The translations under genes and the position numbers were made by a program. This document shows, piece after piece, positions 38,550-48,358 of a DNA stretch of 64,000 nt. Within the stretch, counting starts at the first letter, position 1. Each line of letters begins with the position of its first letter. The notes under the pieces are model-generated. The model was not told the DNA's origin. It was given only the letters and a program-made list of their open reading frames with translations, and made no database searches. This DNA is from Leifsonia sp. Leaf264 (lineage in GTDB: Bacteria > Actinomycetota > Actinomycetes > Actinomycetales > Microbacteriaceae). The stretch lies in contig NZ_LMMR01000006.1 in the NCBI RefSeq assembly GCF_001422325.1, positions 1-64,000 on the forward strand, in the 5' to 3' direction.

Positions 38550-38864
38550 TCACGGACGGATTCCGACCGCGTCGAGTGCACTGTCCAGGGCGATCGCCCC
38601 GGTGTGGTCTGTGAATGCCGCCTCCGGCAGGACGACGACGCTCGCGTCACCGACGGCCGCGAGGCGGGAGCGGATGGAATCGACGCGTGATGCCAGGTGG
38701 CTGCCGAGCAGCACGACGGCGGCATCCCGGGCGGCATCCTCGAGCAGTGCATCGCTCGTCGGGACCACGTCGATGGCCAGGCCGCGTTCGCGTCCGAGGC
38801 GGCGGATGCGCTGGGCTACGAAGGTGCTCGACGCACCGGCTCCGCACGCCACGAGGATCTTCAT
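38550..38864 (-). CDS. Stand-alone PTS EIIB component (lactose/galactitol-like fold)
   Basis: 104 residues. MKILVACGAGASSTFVAQRI gives a P-loop-like phosphocysteine (Cys7), and VLLGSHLASRVDSIRSR follows, as in lactose/cellobiose or galactitol EIIB. No matching EIIC or EIIA gene is nearby, and the mannitol permease already has its own EIIB domain. The partner and sugar are unknown; a regulatory role toward the PRD protein encoded divergently is possible. ATG at 38864 with AAGGAG eight bases upstream. First gene of the block EIIB-HPr-EI-EIICB-EIIA-mtlD. Confidence 0.78.
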   Translation of the reverse strand: MKILVACGAGASSTFVAQRIRRLGRERGLAIDVVPTSDALLEDAARDAAVVLLGSHLASRVDSIRSRLAAVGDASVVVLPEAAFTDHTGAIALDSALDAVGIRP

Positions 38865-38938
38865 CGATCCGGCTCCTTCGCTCGAGGTTCGTTCCCTCAG
38901 TGTGGCGTCGTGGTGCCCCGGTCGGCCAACACGTTTTC

Positions 38939-38954
38939 TTCCGCCCCAGCGGAA
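38939..38954. promoter_or_regulatory. Inverted repeat in the mtlR/EIIB divergent region, candidate operator
   Basis: TTCCGC, four bases, GCGGAA, in the 190-bp gap between the divergent regulator and the EIIB gene. It is the only clear symmetric site there and could be an operator for the regulator. Confidence 0.35.
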
Positions 38955-39053
38955 ATCTTGCCGGAACGACCCGCTGGCCATGTCGGAGATGCTTGACTCG
39001 TCGTGATGCGCACAGTGCCTTCGACGAGGACGGCACACGAAGGGACCCACGGC

Positions 39054-40973
39054 GTGAGCGACAGACGGGAGCAGCTGCTCGAGCTGCTCGCGCGCGCCGA
39101 TCGGTGGTACACGGCCGCCGAGATCGGCGACCAGCTCGGCGTGACGCCGCGCAGCGTGCGCAGCTACGTCACGACGATCAAGGCCGAGGCCGCGCCGTTC
39201 GAGCCCGTGCAGTCCGGCCCGGCGGGGTACAGGCTCGACAGGGCCGAGCATGCGCGCTGGCGAGCGGCATCAGGAACCGAGGAATCCGGCGGGCCGGCCG
39301 CCAGGACGACCCGGCTGCTCCGCAGGCTGATCGACTCCCCCGACGGCTTGGACGCCTTCGCCACCGCGGCGTCGCTCCACGTCAGCGAGTCGACGCTGGA
39401 GAGCGACCTCACGCGTGTGCGCGCCCGTCTGGACGGAACCGGCCTGATCCTGCGCCGCACCGGAGGCACCCTCGCCCTCGACGGAACCGAGTCGGCGCGA
39501 CGCCGTCTGCTGGGCACGCTGTTCCGTGAGGAGTCCGCCCGCGGGATGCTCGAGCTCGCCGCCATCCAGCGCGAGTTCCCCACCGCCGGGCTCCCCGAGT
39601 TCAAGACCGACCTCATCGCCGAGCTGACGGCCCGCGGCGCCGCCGTGAACGAGTACGGCCTCAGCAACGTGCTGCTGCACATCGCCATCGCAGTGGATCG
39701 GGTGCGCCGGCATCACAGCCTGCAGGCGGACGGTGACGGTTCGTCGGTTCCGGATGCCGCGGATCTGGGAATCGCCGACGTCGTCGACGCCCTCGTCGTG
39801 CGTCACTTCGACGTGCGACTGAACAGCGAGGACGTGGCGTACCTCGGCTACCTGGTCGAGACCCGGGTGGCGACGCCGGCCCAGACCGGACCCGACGCCC
39901 GTCAGGACGACCTGCTCGGCCCCGATGACCTCGCCGAGCTCCGCCGCATCGCAGTTCAGGCCGGCCGCGAGTTCCTCATCGACCTCGACGACGACGAGTT
40001 CCTCACCAGGCTCGCGCTGCACGTGCGCAACCTCGTGGCACGCGCCCAGGACCTGTCGTTCTCCCGCAACCCCCTCACCCGCTCCATCAAGGCCGGCTAC
40101 CCGCTCACGTATGAACTCGCGGTGTACATCGCCAACGAGCTGCAGACCAGCCGTGGCATCCGTATCAACGAGGACGAGATCGCGTACATCGCCATGCACG
40201 TCGGCGCTCTCGTCGAGCAGCGCCGCCGCGTCGACGACGACCTCGTGAGCTGCTCCATCGTCTCGCCCGCCTACTACGAACTCCATCTCACGGTCCTCGC
40301 CCGCATCGAGGAGGCGCTCGGTGCGGACCTCGACGTGCAGAGCGTGGTGACGCGAACCGACGTCGACTGGGGCGCCCTCCCCGGCGATCTCGTCATCTCG
40401 ACGGTCGAGCCGCCCCTGCCCGACGAGCGGGTCCTCGTCATAGCGCCGTTCCTCACCGATGCCGACATCGATCGGGTGCGTGCTGCCGTCAGCCGCATCC
40501 GTCGCCACCGGCGTCGCGCCCGGCTCGCGGCCGAGCTCGAGCGCTACTTCCAGCCCGAGCTGTTCCTGCGCGACGTCGTGGTCGCGGACGAGGAGGCGAT
40601 GATCAGGCTGCTGGGCGAGCGGATGCGGGACCTCGGCATCATCGACGATGCCTACATCACGGGGGCGATCGAGCGGGAACGACTGTCGTCGACGGCGTTC
40701 ACCGACACCCTCGCCGTGCCTCACGCCCTGGCCATGACGGCGCGCCGCACCTCGATCGCGATAGTGCTCAGCGACGCCCCGATCGACTGGAACGGCGCCA
40801 GGGTGAACGTGGTCGCCTTCATCGCCTTCAGCGAGAGTGACAGGTCGAGCTTCCAGGACGTCTTCGACCAGTTCGTCGAGGTCTTCTCCGAGCACGAGTC
40901 GGTGCACAGGCTGCTGCGGAACGCCCGGGACTACCCGTCGTTCATCGAGGAGCTCGTGCACGCCCTCGCGTGA
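39054..40973 (+). CDS. mtlR: PRD-containing transcriptional regulator (MtlR/BglG-type)
   Basis: 639 residues. Two winged helix-turn-helix regions (about 1-60 and 85-145), PRD1 (about 170-275, His209) and PRD2 (about 290-390, His323 and His382). An EIIB-like domain (about 395-480) and a C-terminal EIIA domain (about 500-635, phospho-histidine in LAVPHALAM, His557) follow. This is the architecture of MtlR activators, which PTS proteins switch by phosphorylation. In the EIIB-like part Cys400 is kept, but the glycine-rich loop after it is replaced by SIVSPAYY. Start: GTG at 39054 with AAGGGA about nine bases upstream; an ATG at 39003 is in frame. Divergent from the block it should control. Confidence 0.88.
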   Translation: MSDRREQLLELLARADRWYTAAEIGDQLGVTPRSVRSYVTTIKAEAAPFEPVQSGPAGYRLDRAEHARWRAASGTEESGGPAARTTRLLRRLIDSPDGLDAFATAASLHVSESTLESDLTRVRARLDGTGLILRRTGGTLALDGTESARRRLLGTLFREESARGMLELAAIQREFPTAGLPEFKTDLIAELTARGAAVNEYGLSNVLLHIAIAVDRVRRHHSLQADGDGSSVPDAADLGIADVVDALVVRHFDVRLNSEDVAYLGYLVETRVATPAQTGPDARQDDLLGPDDLAELRRIAVQAGREFLIDLDDDEFLTRLALHVRNLVARAQDLSFSRNPLTRSIKAGYPLTYELAVYIANELQTSRGIRINEDEIAYIAMHVGALVEQRRRVDDDLVSCSIVSPAYYELHLTVLARIEEALGADLDVQSVVTRTDVDWGALPGDLVISTVEPPLPDERVLVIAPFLTDADIDRVRAAVSRIRRHRRRARLAAELERYFQPELFLRDVVVADEEAMIRLLGERMRDLGIIDDAYITGAIERERLSSTAFTDTLAVPHALAMTARRTSIAIVLSDAPIDWNGARVNVVAFIAFSESDRSSFQDVFDQFVEVFSEHESVHRLLRNARDYPSFIEELVHALA

Positions 40974-41069
40974 GGCGCCTCACGCGCTTCGGCCCCGGCT
41001 CAGCCGCGGTTGAAGCGCACCCGGCACGGTTCGCCCACGGACTGCGTCCGGGGCTCAGCGGGCGGGGTC

Positions 41070-41900
41070 TTACGCGATCGGGACCGGAACCACTCCGAGC
41101 GGCGCGAGGCCGGCTGCTCCGCCGTCCTCTGCGGTGAGCACCCAGATGCCGCCGGCGTGCACAGCGATGCTGTGCTCCCAGTGGGCGGCGTCGAGGCCGT
41201 CCTCCGTTGTGACGGTCCAGTCGTCGTCCTGCACGATGGTGTCGATCGATCCCTCGACGATCATCGGCTCGATCGCCACGACGAGGCCCGGCTTCACGTC
41301 GGGTCCCTTCTGCCGCACCCTGTAGTTGAAGACCGGCGGGTCCTCGTGCATCGTCCGGCCGATGCCGTGCCCGACGTAGTCGGTCAGGATGCCGTAGTCA
41401 CCCTGCGACTCGACGTACGCCTGCACGGCGTCGCCGACCTCGTTGAGGTGCTTCGCCCGCGACAGGGCCGCGATGCCGTGCCAGAGCGACTGCTCGGTGA
41501 CATCGGAGAGGCGGGTCCGTGATGCGACGAGTTCGGCATTGGCCGCATCCGGAACCACGACGGTGAAGGCCGAATCGCCGTTCCAGCCCGCGATCTCGGC
41601 TCCGGCGTCCACCGAGACGATGTCGCCGGGGGCGATCGGAATCGTGCTGGGGATGCCGTGCACGACGTCGGCGTTGACCGAGACGCAGAGCGTGTGGGAG
41701 TACCCCGGCACGAGTTGGAAGTTCGGGATGCCGCCGCCGTCGCGGATGGTCCGCTCGGCAATGGCATCGAGCTCGAGGGGCGTGATCCCGGGCCGGATCG
41801 CTCGCCGGACCGCGGACAGGGCGGCGGCCGTGAGCAGGCCGGGGGCCTGCATCGACCGAAGCTCGGCCGGCGACTTGTAGATCGAGCGGCGGAAACCCAT
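41070..41900 (-). CDS. map: Methionine aminopeptidase, type I
   Basis: 276 residues. Removes N-terminal methionine from new proteins. Metal ligands lie in IVSVDAGAEIAGWNGDSAF (Asp98, Asp109), GHGIGRTMHEDP, and VAIEPMI; the last glutamate is in AAHWEHSIAV. VNADVVHGIP holds the substrate-side histidine. ATG at 41900, seven bases after the adk stop; the frame is open upstream but not Map-like. Last gene of the secY-adk-map group here, since infA is 8 kb away. Confidence 0.95.
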   Translation of the reverse strand: MGFRRSIYKSPAELRSMQAPGLLTAAALSAVRRAIRPGITPLELDAIAERTIRDGGGIPNFQLVPGYSHTLCVSVNADVVHGIPSTIPIAPGDIVSVDAGAEIAGWNGDSAFTVVVPDAANAELVASRTRLSDVTEQSLWHGIAALSRAKHLNEVGDAVQAYVESQGDYGILTDYVGHGIGRTMHEDPPVFNYRVRQKGPDVKPGLVVAIEPMIVEGSIDTIVQDDDWTVTTEDGLDAAHWEHSIAVHAGGIWVLTAEDGGAAGLAPLGVVPVPIA

Positions 41901-41907
41901 GATCGGG

Positions 41908-42540
41908 TTAGTTCGCCACCGCGGAGTCGAGCTCCCCGATGCCGAATGCAGCAAGCGCGAGGGCGACGCGGTCGCCCACCTCGTCGGGAGAGCCCAGACC
42001 GTCGACGTCGATCAGGAGCCCGCGGTCGCGGTAGATGTCCACCAGCGGAGCGGTCTCACGGATGTAGACCTCCTGGCGGTGCCGGATCGCCTCTTCCGAA
42101 TCGTCGACGCGACCCTGCTCGGCCGCACGCTTGGTGAGGCGGGCGACGATCTCCTCCTGGTCCGCGACGAGGCGGATGACGGCCTCCAGCGGACGTCCCT
42201 GCTCGCCGAGCAGGTTGTCGAGGTAGCCGACCTGGTCGACCGTGCGCGGGTAGCCATCGAGCAGGAAGCCGTTGCGGGCGTCCTCCTCGGCCAGGCGGGC
42301 CGTGACGATCTCGTTGGTCAGCTCATCGGGAACGTAGTCCCCGGCATCCACGATCTCCTTGACCCGAACGCCCAGAGGCGTCTGGTTCTTGATGTGGTAC
42401 CGGAAGATGTCGCCGGTCGACACATCGGGGATCCCGAACGTCTCGCCGATGCGCTTCGCCTGGGTTCCCTTGCCGGCGCCCGGAGGGCCGACGATCAGGA
42501 GTCGTGCGCCGCGGACCTGGTTGGCCGTGGCCGCCGTCAT
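41908..42540 (-). CDS. adk: Adenylate kinase
   Basis: 210 residues. P-loop [12 protein letters not shown] near 16-27, the NMP-binding [16 protein letters not shown], and a LID of the short-core kind without zinc cysteines (RRVDD-type [11 protein letters not shown]). Interconverts ATP+AMP and ADP. The ATG overlaps the secY stop codon (ATGA), so it is coupled to secY. Confidence 0.95.
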   Translation of the reverse strand: MTAATANQVRGARLLIVGPPGAGKGTQAKRIGETFGIPDVSTGDIFRYHIKNQTPLGVRVKEIVDAGDYVPDELTNEIVTARLAEEDARNGFLLDGYPRTVDQVGYLDNLLGEQGRPLEAVIRLVADQEEIVARLTKRAAEQGRVDDSEEAIRHRQEVYIRETAPLVDIYRDRGLLIDVDGLGSPDEVGDRVALALAAFGIGELDSAVAN

Positions 42541-43859
42541 CGCAGCAGGCCCTCGTAGTGGCGCTGCTGCAGCTGCGAGTCGATCTGCTTGACCGTCTCG
42601 AGACCGACGCCGACGATGATGAGCACGGATGCTCCACCGAACGGGAAGTTCTGGTCGGCACCGAAGGCGCTGAACGCGATCAGTGGCAGCAGGGCGATCG
42701 CACCGAGGTAGAACGCACCGGGAAGGGTGATGCGCGTCAGCACGAAGTCGAGGTACTCGGCCGTCGGACGACCAGCACGGATGCCGGGGATGAACCCGCC
42801 GTACTTCTTCATGTTGTCGGCGACCTCTTCGGGGTTGAAGGTGATCGCGACGTAGAAGTACGTGAACCCGACGATGAGGAGGAAGTACAGCAGCATGTAG
42901 AGCGGGTGGTCGCCCTTGGTGAGGTAGTTCGTGATCCAGATCACCCAGGGCTGGGCGGTCTCGCCTGCGGCCGGCTGGTTGAACTGCGCGATCAACGCGG
43001 GCAGGTACAGCAGCGAGGAGGCGAAGATCACGGGCACGACGCCGGCCATGTTGACCTTGATCGGGATGTAGGTGTTGTTGCCGCCGTAGGTGCGCCTGCC
43101 GACCATCCGCTTGGCGTATTGCACGGGGATGCGCCGCTGCGACTGTTCGACGAACACCACCGCCAGGACGACGAGCAGGCTGACCAGCAGCACGAGGGCG
43201 AACACGTTGAAGCCCTTGGCCTGGAGGATCGAGCCGAGCGAGCCCGGGAAGCGGGCGGCGATCGACGTGAAGATGAGCAGTGACATGCCGTTGCCGATGC
43301 CGCGCTCGGTGATGAGCTCGCCCATCCACATGATGAGGCCGGTACCGGCGGTCATGGTGATGACCATCAGCATGATGGCGTACCAGGCGTCGTTCGTGAT
43401 GAGCTGCGTGCACTCGGGGCTGGCCGAGGTGCCGAACAGCGCGCCGGAGCGAGCCACGGTGATGAGGGTGGTCGACTGCAGCACGCCCAGCGCGATGGTG
43501 AGGTAGCGCGTGTACTGCGTCAGCTTGGCCTGACCGGCCTGGCCCTCCTTGTAGAGGGTCTCGAAGTGAGGGATGACCACGCGCAGCAGCTGCACGATGA
43601 TCGACGCCGTGATGTACGGCATGATGCCCAGCGCGAAGACGGAGAGCTGGAGCAGCGCGCCACCGCTGAACAGATTCACGAGCTCGTAGAGGCCGCTGGT
43701 GCCCTGGTTGGCTGCGAGGCAGGCCTGCACGTTGCCGAAATCGACGAACGGCGCGGGAATGAACGATCCCAGGCGGAAGAGGGCGACGATGCCCAGAGTG
43801 AACCCGATCTTTCGACGAAGGTCGGGCGTGCGGAAGATCCGCGCGATGGCGCTAAACAC
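42537..43859 (-). CDS. secY: Preprotein translocase subunit SecY
   Basis: 440 residues, ten membrane segments. [21 protein letters not shown] in segment 1, plug region [27 protein letters not shown], cytoplasmic loop [15 protein letters not shown], and [22 protein letters not shown] between segments 8 and 9. Forms the protein-conducting channel. A 109-bp gap to rplO contains a long-range stem. Confidence 0.97.
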   Translation of the reverse strand: MFSAIARIFRTPDLRRKIGFTLGIVALFRLGSFIPAPFVDFGNVQACLAANQGTSGLYELVNLFSGGALLQLSVFALGIMPYITASIIVQLLRVVIPHFETLYKEGQAGQAKLTQYTRYLTIALGVLQSTTLITVARSGALFGTSASPECTQLITNDAWYAIMLMVITMTAGTGLIMWMGELITERGIGNGMSLLIFTSIAARFPGSLGSILQAKGFNVFALVLLVSLLVVLAVVFVEQSQRRIPVQYAKRMVGRRTYGGNNTYIPIKVNMAGVVPVIFASSLLYLPALIAQFNQPAAGETAQPWVIWITNYLTKGDHPLYMLLYFLLIVGFTYFYVAITFNPEEVADNMKKYGGFIPGIRAGRPTAEYLDFVLTRITLPGAFYLGAIALLPLIAFSAFGADQNFPFGGASVLIIVGVGLETVKQIDSQLQQRHYEGLLR

Positions 43860-43896
43860 AAAGCCTCCTGGTGTGGTGTGAAGTCAGCCTACCTGC

Positions 43897-43953
43897 GAAT
43901 CGAGCCTGCCGAGACCGCCCCGTGAAGAGGGCTGATCGCGACAGGCTCGATTC
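43897..43953 (-). promoter_or_regulatory. Long stem-loop in the rplO-secY gap
   Basis: 12-bp perfect stem GAATCGAGCCTG / CAGGCTCGATTC (43897-43908 with 43942-43953) closing a 33-base loop. It lies wholly in the 109-bp intergenic region 37 bases before secY. It is not a terminator type; it may be a processing site or regulatory leader. Confidence 0.5.
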
Positions 43954-43968
43954 AGACAGATGCAGGTA

Positions 43969-44664
43969 TTACTTGACCGACCCGCCGGCGGCGACGATCT
44001 TCTGCTCAGCGGAGCCAGAGACCTTGTCGACCGTGACGTTCAGCTTGACAGCGATGTCACCGCTGCCGAGAACCTTGACCTTCTCGTTCTTGCGAACGGC
44101 GCCCTTGGCCACCAGGTCGGTGACGGTGACGTCGCCGCCCTTCGGGTAGAGCTCGGCGAGCTTCTCCAGGTTGACGACCTGGTACTCGACGCGGAAGGGG
44201 TTCTTGAAGCCGCGCAGCTTGGGGGTGCGCATGTGGAGGGGCATCTGGCCACCCTCGAATCCGATGCGCACGGTGTAGCGCGCCTTCGTACCCTTGGTAC
44301 CGCGACCAGCGGTCTTACCCTTGGAGCCCTCACCGCGACCCACGCGGGTCTTGGCCTTCTTGGCTCCCGGAGCGGGACGAAGGTGGTGCACCTTCAGGAC
44401 CTGCTCGCGTGCCTCGGCCGGCTCGGCCTTGGCCTTGGGCTTCGCAGTGGCGGCCGGAGCCTTCTCTGCAGCAGCCTTGGAGGCGGCGGCCTTGGGAGCC
44501 GCAGCCTTCTTGGCGGGTGCCTTCTCGGCGGGAGCCTTGTCGGCGGCAGCCTTGGGGGCTGCAGCCTTCTTGGCGGGTGCCTTCGCAGCGGCAGCCTTGG
44601 GAGCTGCAGCCTTCTTGGCAGGAGCCTTGACGGCGTCCTTCTCGGTTTCCTTGGCTTCAGCCAT
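43969..44664 (-). CDS. rplO: Ribosomal protein L15 with histone-H1-like N-terminal extension
   Basis: 231 residues, against about 145 for E. coli L15. The L15 core begins near residue 89 ([37 protein letters not shown]) and is complete. The first 85 residues are Lys/Ala/Pro repeats, with the unit [12 protein letters not shown] occurring three times with small changes. The encoding DNA (about 44480-44640) is itself repetitive. The start is the ATG that overlaps the rpmD stop codon, so the extension is genuinely translated. Confidence 0.95.
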   Translation of the reverse strand: MAEAKETEKDAVKAPAKKAAAPKAAAAKAPAKKAAAPKAAADKAPAEKAPAKKAAAPKAAASKAAAEKAPAATAKPKAKAEPAEAREQVLKVHHLRPAPGAKKAKTRVGRGEGSKGKTAGRGTKGTKARYTVRIGFEGGQMPLHMRTPKLRGFKNPFRVEYQVVNLEKLAELYPKGGDVTVTDLVAKGAVRKNEKVKVLGSGDIAVKLNVTVDKVSGSAEQKIVAAGGSVK

Positions 44665-44846
44665 TAGTCGATCTCCTCAACCTTCACCAGGTGAGCGACG
44701 GTCTTGACGTAGCCACGGTTCTGAGGAGTGTCCTCACGAACGACGGACTGACCGATGCGCTTGAGTCCCAGGCTGCGAAGCGTGTCGCGCTGGTACTGCT
44801 TTTCACTAACTTTGGACTTGATCTGCGTGACCTTGAGCTGGGCCAT
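44664..44846 (-). CDS. rpmD: Ribosomal protein L30
   Basis: 60 residues: [34 protein letters not shown] and a tail ending [14 protein letters not shown] at 44846 overlaps the last base of rpsE, and its TAA overlaps the rplO start, so it is coupled on both sides. Confidence 0.97.
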   Translation of the reverse strand: MAQLKVTQIKSKVSEKQYQRDTLRSLGLKRIGQSVVREDTPQNRGYVKTVAHLVKVEEID

Positions 44847-45547
44847 CAGGCACCTGCCTTCACTGCTGCGGCAGCCTCGGCAGCCTGCGCCTCTGCACGG
44901 AGCAGACGGGCCGGAGCGACCTGGTCGTAGTCGAGGCCACGACGGGCGGCGACCGCACGCGGCTCTTCGAGCTGCTTGAGGGCCTCGACGGTGGCGTGCA
45001 CGATGTTGATCGTGTTCGACGAACCGAGCGACTTGCTCAGCACGTCGTGGATGCCGGCGCACTCGAGAACGGCGCGGACGGGGCCACCGGCGATAACACC
45101 GGTACCGGCACCGGCCGGACGCAGGAGGACGACACCGGCTGCTGCCTCACCCTGCACGGGGTGCGGGATGGTGCTGCCGACGCGGGGGACGCGGAAGAAG
45201 TTCTTCTTCGCCTCCTCGACGCCCTTCGAGATGGCGGTCGGGACCTCGCGGGCCTTGCCGTAGCCGACGCCGACGAGTCCGTTGCCGTCACCGACGACGA
45301 CGAGGGCGGTGAAGCTGAAGCGACGTCCACCCTTGACGACCTTGGACACACGGTTGATGGTCACGACGCGCTCGAGGAACTGGCTCTTCTCGGCGTCGCG
45401 GCTTCCGCGGTCACGGTTCGGGTTGCGCTCACGGCCACCACGGCGAGCCTCACGAGGCTCTGCCTGTGCGGTCTCCGTCGATGCAGCGGTTTCCACCGGT
45501 GCCTCTGCGGTCACTTCTTGCTCCTTGTTGGGGGTGTTCTCGCTCAC
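44846..45547 (-). CDS. rpsE: Ribosomal protein S5 with N- and C-terminal extensions
   Basis: 233 residues (E. coli 167). The core begins near residue 55 ([43 protein letters not shown]) and continues through [20 protein letters not shown]. Residues 1-52 are acidic then Arg/Gly-rich ([21 protein letters not shown] style), and the last 20 are Ala-rich. Overlaps rplR by four bases. Confidence 0.97.
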   Translation of the reverse strand: MSENTPNKEQEVTAEAPVETAASTETAQAEPREARRGGRERNPNRDRGSRDAEKSQFLERVVTINRVSKVVKGGRRFSFTALVVVGDGNGLVGVGYGKAREVPTAISKGVEEAKKNFFRVPRVGSTIPHPVQGEAAAGVVLLRPAGAGTGVIAGGPVRAVLECAGIHDVLSKSLGSSNTINIVHATVEALKQLEEPRAVAARRGLDYDQVAPARLLRAEAQAAEAAAAVKAGA

Positions 45548-45915
45548 AGGTTGAGCCCTGCCTCTCGCGCTCCATCGGCGATAGCAGCGACGCGACCCGC
45601 GTACTTGCTTCCACCACGGTCGAATACGACGGCCTCGACACCGGCAGCCTTGGCGCGCTCGGCGACGAGCTCGCCGACCTTGCGGGCCTTGGCGGTCTTG
45701 TCACCGTCGAACGTACGGAGGTCCGCCTCCATGGTCGATGCCGACGCGAGGGTGAAGCCCTTGCTGTCGTCGACGACCTGGACGAAGACGTGACGCGCGG
45801 AGCGGGTCACGACGAGACGCGGACGCAGCTCGGAGCCGACGACCTTCTTGCGCAGACGGGTGTGACGGCGCGAACGCGCAGCCGACTTGCTCTTGCCTCT
45901 TGTTCCAAGAGCCAT
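45544..45915 (-). CDS. rplR: Ribosomal protein L18
   Basis: 123 residues. [35 protein letters not shown] at the N-terminal half, [24 protein letters not shown] at the end, the 5S rRNA-binding protein signature. 2 bp after rplF and overlapping rpsE. Confidence 0.97.
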   Translation of the reverse strand: MALGTRGKSKSAARSRRHTRLRKKVVGSELRPRLVVTRSARHVFVQVVDDSKGFTLASASTMEADLRTFDGDKTAKARKVGELVAERAKAAGVEAVVFDRGGSKYAGRVAAIADGAREAGLNL

Positions 45916-45917
45916 GA

Positions 45918-46454
45918 TTACTTACCAGCCTTTCCGGCCTTACGGCGAACGACCTCACCGGCATAGCGGATGCCCTTGCCCTTGTAGGGCTCCGGCTTCT
46001 TGATCTTGCGGATGTTCGCAGCGGTCTCACCGACGGCCTGCTTGTCGATACCCGCGACGGTGATCTTGTTGTTGCCCTCGACGGTCAACGTGATGCCGGC
46101 AGGGGCCTCGACGGTGACGGGGTGCGAGAAGCCGAGCGCCAGCTCGAGAGCGGCACCCTTCTGTGCGACGCGGTAACCGGTACCGACGATCTCGAGTCCC
46201 TTGGAGTAGCCCGCGGTGACGCCGATGATCTGGTTGTTGATGAGGGTACGAGTGAGTCCGTGGAGCGAACGCGATGCGCGCTCGTCGTCGGGACGGGTGA
46301 CGAGAACCTGGTTCTCCTCGACCTTGGCCTCGATCGGGGCGGCGACGGTGAGCGCGAGCTCGCCCTTCGGGCCCTTGACCGAGACGTCCTGGCCGTCGAT
46401 CGTCACTGTGACGCCGGCGGGGATGTCAATGGGAAGTCGACCGATACGTGACAT
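45918..46454 (-). CDS. rplF: Ribosomal protein L6
   Basis: 178 residues. [32 protein letters not shown] at the start, and [25 protein letters not shown], the conserved L6 C-terminal motif. 6 bp after rpsH. Confidence 0.98.
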   Translation of the reverse strand: MSRIGRLPIDIPAGVTVTIDGQDVSVKGPKGELALTVAAPIEAKVEENQVLVTRPDDERASRSLHGLTRTLINNQIIGVTAGYSKGLEIVGTGYRVAQKGAALELALGFSHPVTVEAPAGITLTVEGNNKITVAGIDKQAVGETAANIRKIKKPEPYKGKGIRYAGEVVRRKAGKAGK

Positions 46455-46460
46455 GTCGGA

Positions 46461-46859
46461 TTACCACACGTAGGCGAGGACTTCTCCGCCTACGCCCTTC
46501 TTCTCAGCCTGACGGTCGGTGAGCAGACCGCTGGAGGTGGACAGGATGGCAACGCCGAGGCCGCCGAGCACCTTGGGGATCTCGGTGGACTTCGCGTACA
46601 CGCGGAGGCCGGGCTTGGAAACGCGCTTGATGCCGGCGATGGACCGCTCGCGGTTCGGGCCGAACTTGAGGTTCAGGGTGAGCGTCTGACCAACGCGGGC
46701 GTCGGCGACGTCGAAGCCGGCGATGTAACCCTCGCGCTGGAGGATCTCGGCAATGTGAGACTTGAGCTTGGAGTGCGGCATCGACACTGTGTCGTGGTGT
46801 GCCGAGTTCGCGTTGCGCAGTCTGGTCAGCATGTCTGCGACCGGATCTGTCATCGTCAT
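46461..46859 (-). CDS. rpsH: Ribosomal protein S8
   Basis: 132 residues. [31 protein letters not shown] at the N-terminus and [36 protein letters not shown] at the end. Follows rplE by 148 bp; the S14 gene (rpsN) that usually lies between rplE and rpsH is not there. Confidence 0.98.
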   Translation of the reverse strand: MTMTDPVADMLTRLRNANSAHHDTVSMPHSKLKSHIAEILQREGYIAGFDVADARVGQTLTLNLKFGPNRERSIAGIKRVSKPGLRVYAKSTEIPKVLGGLGVAILSTSSGLLTDRQAEKKGVGGEVLAYVW

Positions 46860-46966
46860 GTGATGTTTTTCCTTCTATTCACCAGGTTTCGAGCATCCGT
46901 TACACGGAAGTCGACCTGTGGTGTTGGGGGCCCGGCGACTGCCTGACCCCGGTATTCCGATCGGCC

Positions 46967-46992
46967 CGCCTTCCGCCCGAAGGCGGAAGGCG
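46967..46992 (-). other. Hairpin between rplE and rpsH at the usual rpsN position
   Basis: 11-bp perfect stem CGCCTTCCGCC / GGCGGAAGGCG around a CGAA loop. It begins 16 bases after the rplE stop. No T run follows, so RNA processing or partial termination is more likely than full termination. Confidence 0.55.
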
Positions 46993-47007
46993 AACCAACC
47001 GAACAGT

Positions 47008-47595
47008 CTACTGCTGGTTCTCGGCCGTCTTGAACGGGAAGCCGAGCTGCTTGAGCAGCGCGCGGCCCTCGTCGTCGGTCTTGGCAGTCGTCACGATCGT
47101 GATGTCCATGCCGCGAACGCGGTCGATCTTGTCCTGGTCGATCTCGTGGAAGACGCTCTGCTCCTGGAGACCGAAGGTGTAGTTTCCGGTTCCGTCGAAC
47201 TGCTTGTCCGAGAGGCCGCGGAAGTCGCGGATACGGGGCAGTGCGAGCGAGAGCAGGCGGTCGAGGAACTCCCACATGCGGTCGCCGCGAAGCGTGACGT
47301 GGGCGCCGATGGGCTGTCCCTCGCGGAGCTTGAACTGGGCGATCGACTTGCGGGCCTTCGTGACCTGCGGCTTCTGGCCGGTGATCTTGGTGAGGTCTGC
47401 GACCGCACCATCGATGACCTTGCCATCACGAGCGGCCTCGCCGACACCCATGTTCACGACGATCTTCACCAGACCGGGAACCTGGTGCACGTTCGTGTAC
47501 CCGTTCTCCTTGGTGAGCTCGGCCGCGATCTCGGTGCGGTAGCGCTGCTTGAGGCGGGGCTGGATTTTGCCAGTTCCCACGGCAGTTTCAGTCAT
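47008..47595 (-). CDS. rplE: Ribosomal protein L5
   Basis: 195 residues. [40 protein letters not shown], then [34 protein letters not shown] and the C-terminal [16 protein letters not shown]. Binds 5S rRNA. Its ATG overlaps the rplX stop codon. Confidence 0.98.
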   Translation of the reverse strand: MTETAVGTGKIQPRLKQRYRTEIAAELTKENGYTNVHQVPGLVKIVVNMGVGEAARDGKVIDGAVADLTKITGQKPQVTKARKSIAQFKLREGQPIGAHVTLRGDRMWEFLDRLLSLALPRIRDFRGLSDKQFDGTGNYTFGLQEQSVFHEIDQDKIDRVRGMDITIVTTAKTDDEGRALLKQLGFPFKTAENQQ

Positions 47596-47954
47596 TACAG
47601 GTCCTTACCTGACTTCTTGGCGTAGCGAATGCGGACCGTCTTGGTGACGCCGTCCTTCGTTACTTCTTCCGTACGGAAGCCGACGCGGGTCGGCTTCTTG
47701 GTCTCGGGGTCGACGATCGCGACGTTCGACACGTGGATCGGAGCCTCGTGCGTCTCGATGCCACCGGTCTTCGTGCCACGCTGCGTCTGGCCGACGCGCA
47801 CGTGCTTGGTCACGAAGTTGATGCCCTCGACGATGACGCGGTTCTTCTCGACCTGCACCTCGATGACCTTGCCCTGCTTGCCGCGATCTCCGCCGCGAGC
47901 CTGGCTGCGTCCCGAGATGACCTGGACGAGGTCACCCTTCTTGATGTTCGCCAT
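47595..47954 (-). CDS. rplX: Ribosomal protein L24
   Basis: 119 residues. [49 protein letters not shown] gives the KOW motif; [19 protein letters not shown] near the end. Slightly long in the loop after the KOW motif. 3 bp after rplN. Confidence 0.97.
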   Translation of the reverse strand: MANIKKGDLVQVISGRSQARGGDRGKQGKVIEVQVEKNRVIVEGINFVTKHVRVGQTQRGTKTGGIETHEAPIHVSNVAIVDPETKKPTRVGFRTEEVTKDGVTKTVRIRYAKKSGKDL

Positions 47955-47957
47955 GAT

Positions 47958-48326
47958 TTAGATGACCTCCGGCGCCAGCGAGATGATCTTCATGAACTTC
48001 TTGTCGCGAAGCTCGCGACCGACCGGTCCGAAGATGCGGGTACCACGGGGGTCTCCGTCATTCTTCAAGATCACTGCAGCGTTCTCATCGAACTTGATGT
48101 ACGACCCGTCGGCGCGACGGGTGTTCTTCTTGGTGCGGACGATGACAGCCTTGACGACGTCACCCTTCTTCACGTTTCCGCCGGGGATTGCGTCCTTCAC
48201 CGTGGCGACGATGACGTCACCGAGTCCGGCGTAGCGACGCTTGGATCCACCGAGAACGCGGATGGTGAGCAGCTCCTTGGCGCCGGTGTTGTCGGCGACC
48301 TTGAGGCGTGATTCCTGCTGAAGCAC
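47958..48326 (-). CDS. rplN: Ribosomal protein L14
   Basis: 122 residues: [49 protein letters not shown], then [44 protein letters not shown]. Normal length. Follows rpsQ by 32 bp, the traditional S10/spc border, with no terminator visible. Confidence 0.98.
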   Translation of the reverse strand: MLQQESRLKVADNTGAKELLTIRVLGGSKRRYAGLGDVIVATVKDAIPGGNVKKGDVVKAVIVRTKKNTRRADGSYIKFDENAAVILKNDGDPRGTRIFGPVGRELRDKKFMKIISLAPEVI

Positions 48327-48358
48327 TTCTAACTCCTTCTATCAAGCAAGCCCGAGGC

